Below, one piece after another: positions 7,684-17,226 of a stretch of DNA of 64,000 bases. The DNA comes from Streptomyces mutabilis (GTDB lineage: Bacteria; Actinomycetota; Actinomycetes; Streptomycetales; Streptomycetaceae): the NCBI RefSeq assembly GCF_014649815.1, contig NZ_BMTT01000007.1, forward strand, positions 124,001-188,000. The letters run 5' to 3'. The notes under the pieces were generated by a model. That model searched no databases, was not told the DNA's origin, and was given only the letters and a program-made list of their open reading frames with translations. The position numbers and the translations under genes are program-made. The first letter of the stretch is position 1. Every line of letters starts with the position of its first letter.

Positions 7684-10600
7684 TCAGGTCCTGGGCGGCA
7701 GCGGTGGACGGGACCGGTCGGGTACGGCGTCGTAACCGGGCGGCGTGGCGGGCGGGTTGGTCTCCAGCAGCTCCACTGCCAGCCGGACCGCCTCGTCCAG
7801 CACCGGGTACCGGCCCTCGGCCCAGTCCAGCGGGGTGCGCAGCGCCTCGACGTCGGGGGTGACGCCGTAGTTCTCCACGGACCAGCCGTAGGCGTCGAAC
7901 CAGGCCGCGTTCATCGGCACGGTGATCACCGTGCCGTCGCCGAGGCGGTGCCGGCCGGTCATGCCGACCACGCCGCCCCAGGTGCGCTGCCCGACGACCG
8001 GACCGAGCCGCAGCAGTCTGAACGCGGCCGTGATCATGTCGCCGTCGGAGGACGTCGCCTCGTCCGCGACCGCCACCACCGGCCCGCGCGGGGCGTTGGA
8101 GGTGTACGACACCGGCTGGGCGTCGCGCGTCAGGTCCCAGCCCAGGATGGTGCGGGTCAGCTTCTCGATGACCAGCTCGCTGATGTGACCGCCCGCGTTG
8201 CCGCGCACGTCCACGATCAGCGCGGGCCGGGACACCTCCATGCGCAGGTCCCGGTTGAACTGCGCCCAGCCGGAACCGCCCATGTCGGGGATGTGCAGGT
8301 AGCCGCAGCGCCCGCCGCTCAACTCCCGCACCACCTCGCGCCGTTTGGCCACCCAGTCCTGGTAGCGCAGGGGGCGCTCGTCGATCAGCGGCACGACGGC
8401 GACCCGGCGGGACGGTCCCGGGCCGCCCACGGCCGGCGTGAAGGTCAGCTCCACCGTCGTACCGCCCGCGCCCGCCAGCAGCGGGTACGGTCCCGTCACC
8501 GGGTCCACCGGCCGGCCGTCCACGTGGGTCAGCACCGCCCCCTCGCGGATTCCGGTGCCGGCCAGCGGGGAACGGGCCTTGGAGTCGGAGGAGTCGCCGG
8601 GCAGGATGCGCTTGACCACCCAGTGGCCGTCCCGGCACACGAAGTTGGCGCCGAGCAGGCCCTGCCAGCGCTGGTAGTGCGCCGGGCCCTCGTTGCGGCG
8701 GGCGGCGGCGACGTAGGCGTGAGAGGTGCCCAGTTCGCCGAGCACCTCGCGCAGCAGGTCGGCGAACTCGTCGGGCGAGGCGACCCGTTCGACCAGCGGG
8801 CGGTACTGGTCCAGCACCGCGTCCCAGTCGATGCCGCACATGCCGGGGTCCCAGAAGTAGGCGCGGATCAGCCTGCCCGCCTCGTCGTACGCCTGGCGCC
8901 ACTCGGCGGCCGGGTCGACCTCGTGCAGGATGCGGCGCAGGTCGATCCAGGTGGTCGAGTCGCTGTCGCCCGCCTCGGTGGCGGGTACGGCGCGCAGGTC
9001 GCCCTCGTCGAGCACGACCAGGCGGCTGCCGTCGCCGCTGACCCGGAACCAGTCCAGGTGGTCGACGAGTTCGGACTTCCTCGCCTTGGCGAGGTTGAAG
9101 TGCTCCAGGGTGGGCCGCTCGCTCGGGTCGGCCGGGTTCGCGAAGGTCTCGCCGAGTGCGCCCGAGATGGGCCAGCGCAGCCAGACCAGCCCGCCGCCCG
9201 CGACCGGGCACAGCGCCGAGTACTTGGAGGCGGTGACCGGGAACGGGGTCACCCGGGACTCCAGCCCCTCGATCTCGACGGTCACCGCGCCGCCCTCACC
9301 GGATTCGTCGTCCAGCGGGTCCAGGCCGCCGGCGGCGGGACGGCCTTCCGGGTTCAGCGCGAAGGGGGAGGGGGTCGCGGAGGACAGCGGTGCGAGGTAG
9401 GGGCGGCAGCCCAGCGGGAAGGACAGGTCGCCGGTGTGCACGTCGTAGACCGGGTCGAAGCCGCGCCAGGACAGGAAGGCGAGGTAGCGGCCGTCCCGGG
9501 TGAAGACCGGGTTCTCGTCCTCGAAGCGTCCGTCGGTGACGTCGACGACGAGCGGACCCTCCTGGCCGTTCTTCCCGTCGATGCGGGCCATCTTGATCTG
9601 CCGCAGGGAACGTCCGATGCCCGGGTGGGACCAGGTGAGCCAGCTGCCGTCCGGGGAGAAGGCGAGGTCGCGGACGGGGCCGTTGACGGAGCGGATCAGC
9701 TCGGTCGCCTCACCTGCCCGGCCGACGGGCGCCTCGGCCTCCCTCCCCCTCGTCCTTTCCGTCTGCTCCGTCTCTTCCGCGCCCGAGAGCGCCTCGGCGA
9801 CCTCCGCGTCCTCGTCCGGCACGTCGAGGAGCAGCAGCCGGCCGTCGTGCGAGGCGATGGCCAGCCGCTCGCCCGCCGGGTCGGAGACCAGCTCCAGCAC
9901 CCGGCCCAGGTTCCCGGAGGCCAGCCGCCGAAGGGCACGGGCGCCGGTCGCCCGGGGCAGGTGGCCGATCTCGACGGCGTCCTCGCCCTCCGCGTCCGTC
10001 ACGTAGGCGATCCGCCCGCTCGCCCCGAGCATCTCCGGCAGCCGGACCCGTACTCCGGGAGTGTCGGCGAGGGTGCGGGCGGGGCCGTCGCGGTGGGTGA
10101 GCCAGTACAGGCTGCCGCGTACGACGACGGCGCTCGCCCGGCCCGTCTCGTCGACGGAGATGCCGCCGACGTGCTGGGCGGCGGGCACCTGGTACGCACG
10201 CCGTCCCGCGCGCGGGCCGCTCAGCCTGACGTCGAGCCGGCGCGGCCCGGCGCCCGGCGACAGGTTTTCGACGATCCACAGGTCGCCCGCGCACTGGTAC
10301 ACCACACGGGTGCCGTCGCTCGCCGCGTGCCGGGCGTAGCAGGCGTCGTGGTCGGTGTGGCGGCGCAGGTCGGAGCCGTCGTGGGCGCAGGAGTAGAGGT
10401 TGCCGACGCCCTCGTGGTCGGAGAGGAAGGCGATCCGGCCGCCGACGAACATGGGGGAGTGCAGGTGGCCGTGGAGGTCGGGCAGCAGCCGCTCGCCGTG
10501 CAGCCAGAGCCGGCCCGTGGCGCCGCCCCGGTAGCGTTTCCAGGAGGCGGGTTCGTGGGGCGGGGTGCCGGTGAGCAGGAGGGTCTTGCGCTCGCCGTCG

Positions 10601-11046
10601 AGGTCGGCGGCCTGGATGTCGGTGACCGGTCCCCAGGGGAGCTTGCGGCCGGGGTCGCCGTCGGGGGTGATCTTGTAGGCCCAGGTGAGGTGGGAGAAGG
10701 GCTCGCCGTGCGAGGCGACGGCGAGGACGGCGGTGGTGCCGTCGGGGTCGGGGGGCGACCAGCCGCAGACCCGGGTGTCGAGCCCGCCCCAGTGGGTGAG
10801 CCGCCGCCCCGGACCGCCGTCCACCGACACGAGGTGGACCTCCGGCACCAGGCTCCGCCAGCTGGTGTACGCGATGTGGCGGCCGTCGGGGGAGAAGCGT
10901 GGGTGGCCGGTCTTGGCGCGGTCGACGGTGAGCCGCCAGGCGCGGCCGGGGCCGTCGAGGGACGCGAGCCAGAGGTCGTCCTCGGCCACGAAGCACAGCT
11001 GGTCGCCGCTGAGGTGCGGAAGGCGCAGATAACTCACCCACCCCAT
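7684..11046 (-). CDS. Tricorn-type S41 serine protease
   Basis: The protein of about 1120 residues is organised like archaeal tricorn protease. N-terminal beta-propeller repeats carry WD-like SPDGR/FSPDG motifs (for example near residues 45 and 455). A PDZ-like region around GTGIREGAVLTHVDG follows, then a C-terminal S41 core with LIVDVRGNAGG and the nucleophile segment TSSDGDM (Ser near residue 995). Tricorn degrades peptides released by the proteasome, which Streptomyces also has. The protein has no signal peptide and is probably cytoplasmic. The ATG at 11046 is used. A GTG at 11037 and a TTG at 11073 are alternatives, and none has a clear ribosome site. Confidence 0.85.
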   Translation of the reverse strand: MGWVSYLRLPHLSGDQLCFVAEDDLWLASLDGPGRAWRLTVDRAKTGHPRFSPDGRHIAYTSWRSLVPEVHLVSVDGGPGRRLTHWGGLDTRVCGWSPPDPDGTTAVLAVASHGEPFSHLTWAYKITPDGDPGRKLPWGPVTDIQAADLDGERKTLLLTGTPPHEPASWKRYRGGATGRLWLHGERLLPDLHGHLHSPMFVGGRIAFLSDHEGVGNLYSCAHDGSDLRRHTDHDACYARHAASDGTRVVYQCAGDLWIVENLSPGAGPRRLDVRLSGPRAGRRAYQVPAAQHVGGISVDETGRASAVVVRGSLYWLTHRDGPARTLADTPGVRVRLPEMLGASGRIAYVTDAEGEDAVEIGHLPRATGARALRRLASGNLGRVLELVSDPAGERLAIASHDGRLLLLDVPDEDAEVAEALSGAEETEQTERTRGREAEAPVGRAGEATELIRSVNGPVRDLAFSPDGSWLTWSHPGIGRSLRQIKMARIDGKNGQEGPLVVDVTDGRFEDENPVFTRDGRYLAFLSWRGFDPVYDVHTGDLSFPLGCRPYLAPLSSATPSPFALNPEGRPAAGGLDPLDDESGEGGAVTVEIEGLESRVTPFPVTASKYSALCPVAGGGLVWLRWPISGALGETFANPADPSERPTLEHFNLAKARKSELVDHLDWFRVSGDGSRLVVLDEGDLRAVPATEAGDSDSTTWIDLRRILHEVDPAAEWRQAYDEAGRLIRAYFWDPGMCGIDWDAVLDQYRPLVERVASPDEFADLLREVLGELGTSHAYVAAARRNEGPAHYQRWQGLLGANFVCRDGHWVVKRILPGDSSDSKARSPLAGTGIREGAVLTHVDGRPVDPVTGPYPLLAGAGGTTVELTFTPAVGGPGPSRRVAVVPLIDERPLRYQDWVAKRREVVRELSGGRCGYLHIPDMGGSGWAQFNRDLRMEVSRPALIVDVRGNAGGHISELVIEKLTRTILGWDLTRDAQPVSYTSNAPRGPVVAVADEATSSDGDMITAAFRLLRLGPVVGQRTWGGVVGMTGRHRLGDGTVITVPMNAAWFDAYGWSVENYGVTPDVEALRTPLDWAEGRYPVLDEAVRLAVELLETNPPATPPGYDAVPDRSRPPLPPRT

Positions 11047-11108
11047 GCTTTGCCGGTGACCGTGGCCCGGCAACTTATGGGTAACCGACGACCGTGACCC
11101 ACACCACG

Positions 11109-11125
11109 AACGAAACCGTTTCGTT
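11109..11125. promoter_or_regulatory. TetR operator copy 1
   Basis: AACGAAAC-C-GTTTCGTT is a perfect 8-bp-arm palindrome. It lies where the -35 box of the downstream TetR promoter would be (a TATCCT -10 candidate is at 11142-11147). Confidence 0.75.
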
Positions 11126-11154
11126 TCGCTAGGGGTGGGGGTATCCTGGCCGTG

Positions 11155-11171
11155 TACGAAACGGTGTCGTT
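11155..11171. promoter_or_regulatory. TetR operator copy 2
   Basis: TACGAAAC-G-GTGTCGTT matches copy 1 in 14 of 17 positions and lies 46 bp downstream of it, over the expected transcription start. Two copies bracketing the promoter point to autorepression by the adjacent TetR protein. Confidence 0.7.
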
Positions 11172-11201
11172 CCTGAGTGGAGCGACCGGAGAAGGAGAGG
11201 A

Positions 11202-11813
11202 GTGAGCGAGATGACCGAGGTCACCAGCGCACGTCGCAGCCGGATCACTCCCGAGCGCGAGGCCGAGCTGTACGAGGCCGTGCTCGACCTGCTCCGGGAA
11301 GTCGGCTACGACGCCCTCACCATGGACGCCGTGGCCGCCCGCACCCGGTCCAGCAAGGCGACGCTCTACCGCCAGTGGGGCGGCAAGCCCGAGCTGGTCG
11401 TCAAGGCCATCCGGCACAACAAGCCCGGCGAGATCAGCGACGTGGACACCGGGTCGCTCCGCGGCGACCTGCACGCCCTGATGGCCCGCGAGGACGACTG
11501 CACCATGGAGCAGAACTCCGCGCTGATGCGGGGTGTGGCCATGGCCCTCCACCAGAACCCGGACCTCCGCCAGGCGTTCCGGGACCAGCTCATCGAACCG
11601 GAGATGGCGGAGTTCCGGCGCCTGCTGCAACGCGCCGTCGACCGGGGCGAAATCAGACCGGACTGTCCGGCGCTGGACTTCCTCTTGCACATGATGGTCG
11701 GCGGGTTCGCCACCCGCACGCTGCTCGACGACCAGCCGCCGACCCGGGCGTTCCTCGTCTCCTACATCGACGCCGTGATCCTCCCCGCCCTCGGCGTCGA
11801 CACCACCCCCTGA
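11202..11813 (+). CDS. TetR family transcriptional regulator
   Basis: The 203-residue protein has an N-terminal TetR helix-turn-helix (residues about 20-66, with the TMDAVAARTRSSKATLYRQWGGK signature spread across it). A helical ligand domain with a TetR_C-like end follows. The GTG start has GGAGAGGAG immediately upstream. It lies 104 bp before an MMPL exporter on the same strand, behind two palindromic operators. The likely circuit is repression of regulator and exporter until an effector binds. Confidence 0.88.
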   Translation: MSEMTEVTSARRSRITPEREAELYEAVLDLLREVGYDALTMDAVAARTRSSKATLYRQWGGKPELVVKAIRHNKPGEISDVDTGSLRGDLHALMAREDDCTMEQNSALMRGVAMALHQNPDLRQAFRDQLIEPEMAEFRRLLQRAVDRGEIRPDCPALDFLLHMMVGGFATRTLLDDQPPTRAFLVSYIDAVILPALGVDTTP

Positions 11814-11917
11814 CACGTCCCTGTAGCTGAGCCCCACCTGACGTCACCGCTCACGTCGTCGTCGGGCTGATCACCCCTGCCCTGAAGACCCCACGACCTG
11901 ACCGGGAGTACGCCCCC

Positions 11918-14155
11918 GTGGCCACGTTCCTCTACAGACTCGGCCGGCTCGCCTTCCGACGGCGGCACTTCGTCGCCCTGATATGGGTGGCCCTGCTGAC
12001 GCTCGCCGGCGTCGGCGCCGCCAGTGCCCCGCCAGCCGGCACCACCTCCTTCTCCGTCCCCGGCACCGAGGCCCAGAAGGCCTTCGACCTGCTGGAGGAA
12101 CGCTTCCCCGGCACCAGCGCCGACGGGGCGACCGCACGCGTCGTCTTCAAGGCACCGGCCGGTGAGAAGATGACCGACGCCGGCAACAAGGCGGCCGTCG
12201 AGGCGGCCGTCTTCGACCTGGCCGACGGTTCCGAGGTCGCCTCGGTAGCCGACCCGTACGCGGGCAACGCGGTCAGCAAGGACGGCACGATCGCCTACGC
12301 CTCGGTGAAGTACGACGTCTCCGGCATGGAGCTGAAGGACTCCACCAAGGACGCCCTGGAGGACGCCGCCCAGCAGGCGCGCGACGCCGGGCTGACCGTG
12401 GAGATCGGTGGTGACGCGCTCCAGGCCGTTCCGCACACCGGCGCCACGGAGATCATCGGCATCGCGGTCGCCGCCGTCGTCCTCGTCATCACCTTCGGCT
12501 CACTGGTCGCGGCCGGACTGCCGCTCCTGACCGCCCTCATCGGCGTCGGCATCGGTGTCTCCTCGATCACGGCACTGGCCGGCGCGCTGGAACTCGGCTC
12601 CACCACCTCCATCCTGGCGATGATGATCGGCCTCGCGGTCGGCATCGACTACGCCCTGTTCATCGTCTCCCGCTACCGCGCGGAACTCGCCGAGGGCCGG
12701 GAGCGCGAGGAGGCTGCCGGACGGGCGGTCGGCACCGCGGGCTCGGCGGTCGTCTTCGCCGGCCTCACGGTCGTCATCGCCCTGGTCGGTCTCGCGGTCG
12801 TCAACATCCCGATGCTCACCAAGATGGGCATCGCGGCCGCCGGCACCGTCGCCATCGCGGTCGTGATCGCCCTGACGATGGTCCCCGCGCTGCTCGGCTA
12901 CGCCGGCCGCCGGGTCAAGCCGGCCGGCGCGAAGAGCAAGCTGCTGGGCCGCACTCGCAAGGGCGCGGACGAGGGGGCGGAGCAGCCCGAGGGCGGGCAG
13001 CCCAAGGCCAACCTCGGCACCCGCTGGGCGCGCTTCGTCGTCCGCCGCCCGCTCGCTGTGCTCCTGCTGGGCGTCGTCGGCCTCGGCGCGGCGGCCGTCC
13101 CCGCGGCCTCCCTCGAACTGGGCCTGCCCGACGACGGCTCCCAGCCGACGTCCACCACCCAGCGCCGGGCCTACGACCTGCTTTCGGAGGGCTTCGGCCC
13201 CGGCTTCAACGGCCCGCTGATGGTCGTCGTGGACGCCAAGGGCAGCGACGCGCCGCAGCAGGTGTTCACCGACGTCTCCGACGAGATCGAGGGCCTCGAC
13301 GACGTCATGGCGGTCACCCCGCCCCAGCCCAACAAGGGCGGCGACACCGCGACGATCACCGTCGTCCCGGACTCCAAGCCGTCCTCCGTGCGGACCGAGG
13401 ACCTGGTGCACGCCATCCGCGACGCGGGCGGCGACATCGAGGCGGACACCGGCGCGGAGACCCTGGTCACCGGCTCGACGGCGATGAACATCGACGTCAG
13501 CCAGAAGCTCAACGACGCGCTGCTGCCCTACCTGGTCCTGGTCGTCGGCCTGGCCTTCCTCCTCCTGATCGTGGTCTTCCGCTCGATCCTGGTCCCGCTG
13601 AAGGCGGCCCTCGGCTTCCTGCTCTCCGTCATGGCGGCGCTCGGCGCGGTCGTCGCGGTCTTCCAGTGGGGCTGGCTGTCCGGCCTGATGGGCGTCGAGG
13701 AGACCGGCCCGGTCATGTCGATGATGCCGATCTTCATGGTCGGCGTGGTCTTCGGCCTGGCGATGGACTACGAGGTCTTCCTGGTCACCCGCATGAGGGA
13801 GGCGTACGTCCACGGCGAGCAGCCCGGTCAGGCCGTCGTCACCGGCTTCAAGCACGGCGCCCGGGTCGTCACGGCCGCGGCGGTCATCATGATGGCGGTC
13901 TTCGCCGGCTTCATCGGCTCCAGCGAATCGATGGTCAAGATGATCGGCTTCGGCCTCGCGATCGCCGTCTTCTTCGACGCGTTCGTGGTCCGCATGGCCA
14001 TCGTCCCGGCGGTCCTCGCCCTGCTCGGCAAGAAGGCCTGGTGGCTGCCGAAGTGGCTGGACCGCGCGCTGCCCGACGTGGACGTCGAGGGCGAGGGCCT
14101 GCGCGGCCTCGGCGACGACGACAAGGACGAGGGCCGGGCGCTGGTACGCACCTGA
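11918..14155 (+). CDS. MMPL/RND family membrane transporter
   Basis: The 745-residue protein has the duplicated RND layout: TM1 (about 19-38), an extracytoplasmic loop, a five-helix bundle (about 180-330), TM7 (about 382-402), a second loop, and a final bundle (about 540-720). Conserved GLAVGIDYALFIVSRYR and GLAMDYEVFLVTRMR segments carry the Asp-Tyr pairs used for proton relay in MMPL proteins. It probably exports a lipid or drug using the proton gradient. Its closeness to the TetR gene suggests co-transcription. The C-terminus is short and charged, without a large D3 domain. Confidence 0.88.
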   Translation: MATFLYRLGRLAFRRRHFVALIWVALLTLAGVGAASAPPAGTTSFSVPGTEAQKAFDLLEERFPGTSADGATARVVFKAPAGEKMTDAGNKAAVEAAVFDLADGSEVASVADPYAGNAVSKDGTIAYASVKYDVSGMELKDSTKDALEDAAQQARDAGLTVEIGGDALQAVPHTGATEIIGIAVAAVVLVITFGSLVAAGLPLLTALIGVGIGVSSITALAGALELGSTTSILAMMIGLAVGIDYALFIVSRYRAELAEGREREEAAGRAVGTAGSAVVFAGLTVVIALVGLAVVNIPMLTKMGIAAAGTVAIAVVIALTMVPALLGYAGRRVKPAGAKSKLLGRTRKGADEGAEQPEGGQPKANLGTRWARFVVRRPLAVLLLGVVGLGAAAVPAASLELGLPDDGSQPTSTTQRRAYDLLSEGFGPGFNGPLMVVVDAKGSDAPQQVFTDVSDEIEGLDDVMAVTPPQPNKGGDTATITVVPDSKPSSVRTEDLVHAIRDAGGDIEADTGAETLVTGSTAMNIDVSQKLNDALLPYLVLVVGLAFLLLIVVFRSILVPLKAALGFLLSVMAALGAVVAVFQWGWLSGLMGVEETGPVMSMMPIFMVGVVFGLAMDYEVFLVTRMREAYVHGEQPGQAVVTGFKHGARVVTAAAVIMMAVFAGFIGSSESMVKMIGFGLAIAVFFDAFVVRMAIVPAVLALLGKKAWWLPKWLDRALPDVDVEGEGLRGLGDDDKDEGRALVRT

Positions 14156-14186
14156 CCCGCCACCTCTGACAGGAGGACACAGACCA

Positions 14187-14227
14187 GCCGGTGAGGGCTC
14201 CGTGGGGACGGGGCTGCCCTCACCGGC
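14187..14227 (+). terminator. Terminator after the MMPL gene
   Basis: A perfect 12-bp stem (GCCGGTGAGGGC / GCCCTCACCGGC) with a 17-nt loop lies 32 bp past the transporter stop. Confidence 0.8.
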
Positions 14228-14303
14228 TTCCTGTCGTGCGGACGTCGCGCGCGGCCCGCAACCCGGTCGCCCGCGGGCCGCACGTACCGCTACGGTGCCG
14301 ACC

Positions 14304-14816
14304 ATGACGACCAACGACGACACCTCCGGAGCCTTCGTCGCCCACCCCCGTTTCGCCGCGGCCCTGCGCGCACTCGGCCTCGGGGACCTCATCGCCGAGG
14401 TGCGGCGCTTCCCGGAGGCCACCCGTACCGCAGCCGAGGCCGCCGCCGCGATCGGCTGCGAGCTGAGCCAGATCTGCAAGTCGCTGATCTTCGCCGCCGA
14501 CGGCGTGCCCGTGCTGGTCCTCATGGACGGCGCCTCCCGCGTCGACGTCGAGCGGGTCCGCGAGGAGCTGGGCGCGCAGAAGGTGACACGGGCCAAGGCC
14601 GACGTCGTACGGGAGACGACCGGATACGCCATCGGGGGCGTGCCGCCCTTCGGGCACCGGGAACGGACCCGGGTACTCGCCGATCGCTCCCTGCTCGCCC
14701 ACGAGGTCGTCTGGGCCGCCGCGGGCACCCCGAACGCCGTCTTCCCGATGGAGCCCAAGGACCTCGTCGCCACCGCCGGCGCCACCCTCGTGGACGTGCG
14801 CGAGCGCTCCGCGTGA
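14304..14816 (+). CDS. YbaK/ProX-type aminoacyl-tRNA deacylase
   Basis: The 170-residue protein has the YbaK/EbsC/ProX fold. Visible motifs are CELSQICKSLIF (catalytic Lys), a GASRVDVERV strand, the GYAIGGVPPFGH loop and a Gly-rich end. Relatives hydrolyse mischarged tRNA such as Ala- or Cys-tRNA-Pro in trans. The start is the ATG at 14304, just before TTNDDTSGAF. An upstream in-frame extension is Arg/Pro-rich and not protein-like. The stop overlaps the next start. Confidence 0.83.
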   Translation: MTTNDDTSGAFVAHPRFAAALRALGLGDLIAEVRRFPEATRTAAEAAAAIGCELSQICKSLIFAADGVPVLVLMDGASRVDVERVREELGAQKVTRAKADVVRETTGYAIGGVPPFGHRERTRVLADRSLLAHEVVWAAAGTPNAVFPMEPKDLVATAGATLVDVRERSA

Positions 14817-15658
14817 CCCCGCTGGTAACCGGCGCCGTCCTGCTCGCCGCCGTGACGCACGCCGCCTGGAACGCCATCGCCCACCGGATCACCGACAAGC
14901 TGACCGGCTTCGCGCTGATCTCGGGCGGCGGCATGCTCATCGGGCTCGTCCTGCTGCCGTTCACGGCGTTCCCCGCGGCCGGCGCGTGGCCGTACCTCCT
15001 CGTCTCCGCCGCGATCCACATCGCGTACTACGCGCTGCTGATGCGGTCCTTCCGGCTGGGCGACTTCGGACAGGCGTATCCCATCGCGCGCGGCAGCGCA
15101 CCGCTGCTGGTGACCGTCCTCGCCGCCGTCTTCGCCCATGAGGTGCCCGACGGCTGGGCCGCGACCGGCGTCCTGCTGTCCTGCGCGGGCCTGACCGGTG
15201 TCGCCCTGTGGGGACTGCGCGGGCGCCGGCCCGACTGGGCGGCGATCGGCGCGGCCCTGGCCACCGGCGTGACCATCGCCGCGTACACGGTCGTCGACGG
15301 GCTCGGCGTACGCGCCTCGGGATCCTCCCTCGGGTACATCGCCTGGCTGATGGCCGTGCAGGGGACGGTCCTGCCTGCGTACTTCCTGTACCGCCACCGC
15401 GCCGGGGCGTGGACGCTGCTGCGCCCGCACGCCCGGCTCGGACTGCTCGGCGCGGTGCTGTCCGTCGCCGCGTACGCGCTGGTCCTGTGGGCGCAGACCC
15501 GCGCCGAACTCGCCCCGATCGCCGCGCTGCGCGAGTCCTCGATCCTGGTCGGCGCGGCGATCGGCGCCCTCTTCTTCAAGGAACGGTTCGGCGCGCCCCG
15601 GCTCGCGGCGGCGGGCCTCCTCGTCGTCGGCATCGGGCTGATGCTGCACACGGGATGA
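14813..15658 (+). CDS. EamA/DMT family transporter
   Basis: The 281-residue membrane protein has about ten hydrophobic segments in two EamA halves, as in drug/metabolite transporters. The second half ends with the conserved LRESSILVGAAIGALFF signature. The substrate is unknown. The GTG start overlaps the deacylase stop by 4 bp, so the genes are coupled. In this family the closest roles are metabolite or amino-acid efflux. Confidence 0.85.
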   Translation: MTPLVTGAVLLAAVTHAAWNAIAHRITDKLTGFALISGGGMLIGLVLLPFTAFPAAGAWPYLLVSAAIHIAYYALLMRSFRLGDFGQAYPIARGSAPLLVTVLAAVFAHEVPDGWAATGVLLSCAGLTGVALWGLRGRRPDWAAIGAALATGVTIAAYTVVDGLGVRASGSSLGYIAWLMAVQGTVLPAYFLYRHRAGAWTLLRPHARLGLLGAVLSVAAYALVLWAQTRAELAPIAALRESSILVGAAIGALFFKERFGAPRLAAAGLLVVGIGLMLHTG

Positions 15659-15732
15659 ACCGGACCGGCGGGATGATGCGTACGGCGCCCGCGAGGAGCA
15701 CCCTGGAAGGAAGTGTTCCGGAGGTGATCGTC

Positions 15733-16008
15733 ATGATGCACACCGCAGTGGGATGGCATGTCGAGCTGGAGTTCATGGAGGACGACCAGCACACGCGGGC
15801 GGTCGCGATGGTGCGGCTCCCCGACGGCACCGAGGTCCGCGCGCAAGGCCACGCCAGCCGCCACCGCGTGGACCCCCAGCAGCCGAGGGTCGGCGAAGAG
15901 GTCGCCGGCGCACGCGCGTTGAACGAGCTGGCGATGCAACTGCTCACCAAAGCGCACGACGAGATCGACGCGGCGTCCGGGAGGACGTCCCACCCGATCC
16001 ACGTGTGA
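15733..16008 (+). CDS. DUF1876 family protein (dsRBD-like fold)
   Basis: The 91-residue protein contains the GWHVELEF strand, an EVRAQGHASRHRVDP turn and an ARALNELAMQLL helix, the pattern of DUF1876. That family is widespread in actinobacteria, has a dsRBD-like fold and has no proven function. The start at 15733 is supported by GGAGG 8 nt upstream. The stop lies 15 bp from the converging hydrolase gene. Confidence 0.83.
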   Translation: MMHTAVGWHVELEFMEDDQHTRAVAMVRLPDGTEVRAQGHASRHRVDPQQPRVGEEVAGARALNELAMQLLTKAHDEIDAASGRTSHPIHV

Positions 16009-16023
16009 ACCGGGGCGGGCTCC

Positions 16024-17226
16024 TCAGCCGTCCGTGCCGAGCGACGTCCGCACCGCCCGCACCAGTGCCTGCGCCCGCGGGTCCGCGGTCACGGTCTTGC
16101 GGAAACCGTTGGTGACGTAGCCGAGGGCGACACCGGCCTCCGGATCGGCGAATCCGAGCGCGCCGCCGCGGCCCGGGTGGCCGAAGGAGCCCGGCGACAG
16201 GAACGGCGACGCGCTGCCGTGCAGCATGTAGCCGAGGCCGAAGCGGGTGCCGACGGCCAGGACGCGGTCGGGACCGGACGACTCCTCGGCGCGGGCCCGT
16301 GCCGTCGTCGCCGGGTCGAAGAGCCGCGGGTGCCGGGTCACGCCGTCGACCCCGCCGATCAGCGACGCGTAGAAGCGGGCCAGCCCGTCCGCCGTCGCGA
16401 TGCCGTTGGTCGCCGGGAGGGCCGCCGCTCGGTACGCGGGGTCGTTCTGGTCGGGGAACGGCGTGATCGCGGCGAAGGCGCGGCGGGTGAGGGAATCCGG
16501 GTCCGCGTAGGCCTCGGTGACGGCGCGCTTGGGACGCAGGCGCGGGCCGGTGCCCGACGGCTCGGGGTCCTCGACGCGCCCGACCCGTCCGGTCCGGCCC
16601 GCCGCCTCCTCCGCGGCCGGCAGACCGAGCCAGAGGTCCAGGCCGAGCGGGCGTGCGATCTCGTCCGCGATCCACTCACCGGTGCTCCGGCCGCCCGTCA
16701 CCCTGCGCACCAGCTCGTCCAGGAGCCAGCCGTAGGTGAGCGCGTGGTAGCCGTGGTCGGTGCCCGGCTCCCAGACGGGCGCCTGCGCGGCGACCGCCTC
16801 GGGGCCCCGCAGCGGGTCCAGCGCCTCCTGGGGTGTGAGCGGGCGATCGAGGACCGGCAGGCCGGCCCGGTGGTTCAGCACGTGCCGGACCAGCACGCGC
16901 TCCTTGCCGTGCGCCTTGAACTCGGGCCAGTACTCGGCCACCGGCGCGGCCAGGTCCAGCTCCCCGCGCTGGTGCAGCAGCAGCGGTACGGCGGCGGCGA
17001 CGCCCTTCGTGGCCGAGCGCACCACCTGCGCGGTGCCCCGGCGCCACGGTTCGGTGCCGTCGACGTCCCTCGTGCCGCCCCACAGGTCGACGACCTTGCG
17101 CCCGTCCCGGTAGACGGCGACCGCCGCGCCCCTGTCCCCGAGCGCGGTGAAGTTCCGTGCGAACGCGTCCCTGACCGGCTCGAACCCCTCGGCCACCGTT
17201 CCGTGCACGTCCACGTCCGCGCTCAC
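16024..17226 (-). CDS. Serine hydrolase, beta-lactamase (class C) fold
   Basis: The 400-residue protein matches the EstB/beta-lactamase-like family. The nucleophile motif S-A-T-K lies in VVRSATKGVAA near residue 75, and the YxN-equivalent Tyr lies in HALTYGW near residue 165. No signal peptide is seen, so it is probably a cytoplasmic esterase rather than a resistance enzyme. The GTG at 17226 gives the usual N-terminus and has GGTGGGGA just upstream. It is divergent from ssgE across 207 bp. Confidence 0.85.
   Translation of the reverse strand: MSADVDVHGTVAEGFEPVRDAFARNFTALGDRGAAVAVYRDGRKVVDLWGGTRDVDGTEPWRRGTAQVVRSATKGVAAAVPLLLHQRGELDLAAPVAEYWPEFKAHGKERVLVRHVLNHRAGLPVLDRPLTPQEALDPLRGPEAVAAQAPVWEPGTDHGYHALTYGWLLDELVRRVTGGRSTGEWIADEIARPLGLDLWLGLPAAEEAAGRTGRVGRVEDPEPSGTGPRLRPKRAVTEAYADPDSLTRRAFAAITPFPDQNDPAYRAAALPATNGIATADGLARFYASLIGGVDGVTRHPRLFDPATTARARAEESSGPDRVLAVGTRFGLGYMLHGSASPFLSPGSFGHPGRGGALGFADPEAGVALGYVTNGFRKTVTADPRAQALVRAVRTSLGTDG

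Noticed and set aside
7669-11097. 1142-codon plus-strand frame opposite the tricorn protease
   Set aside because: Low-complexity antisense shadow; the minus strand has clear propeller and S41 motifs.
12500-15649. 1049-codon minus-strand frame through mmpL, ybaK and eamA
   Set aside because: Antisense shadow; all three plus-strand genes have family motifs and membrane patterns.
16024-17226. Antibiotic-resistance beta-lactamase
   Set aside because: No signal peptide and sequence style of the esterase-like class C fold family; no basis for a resistance claim.
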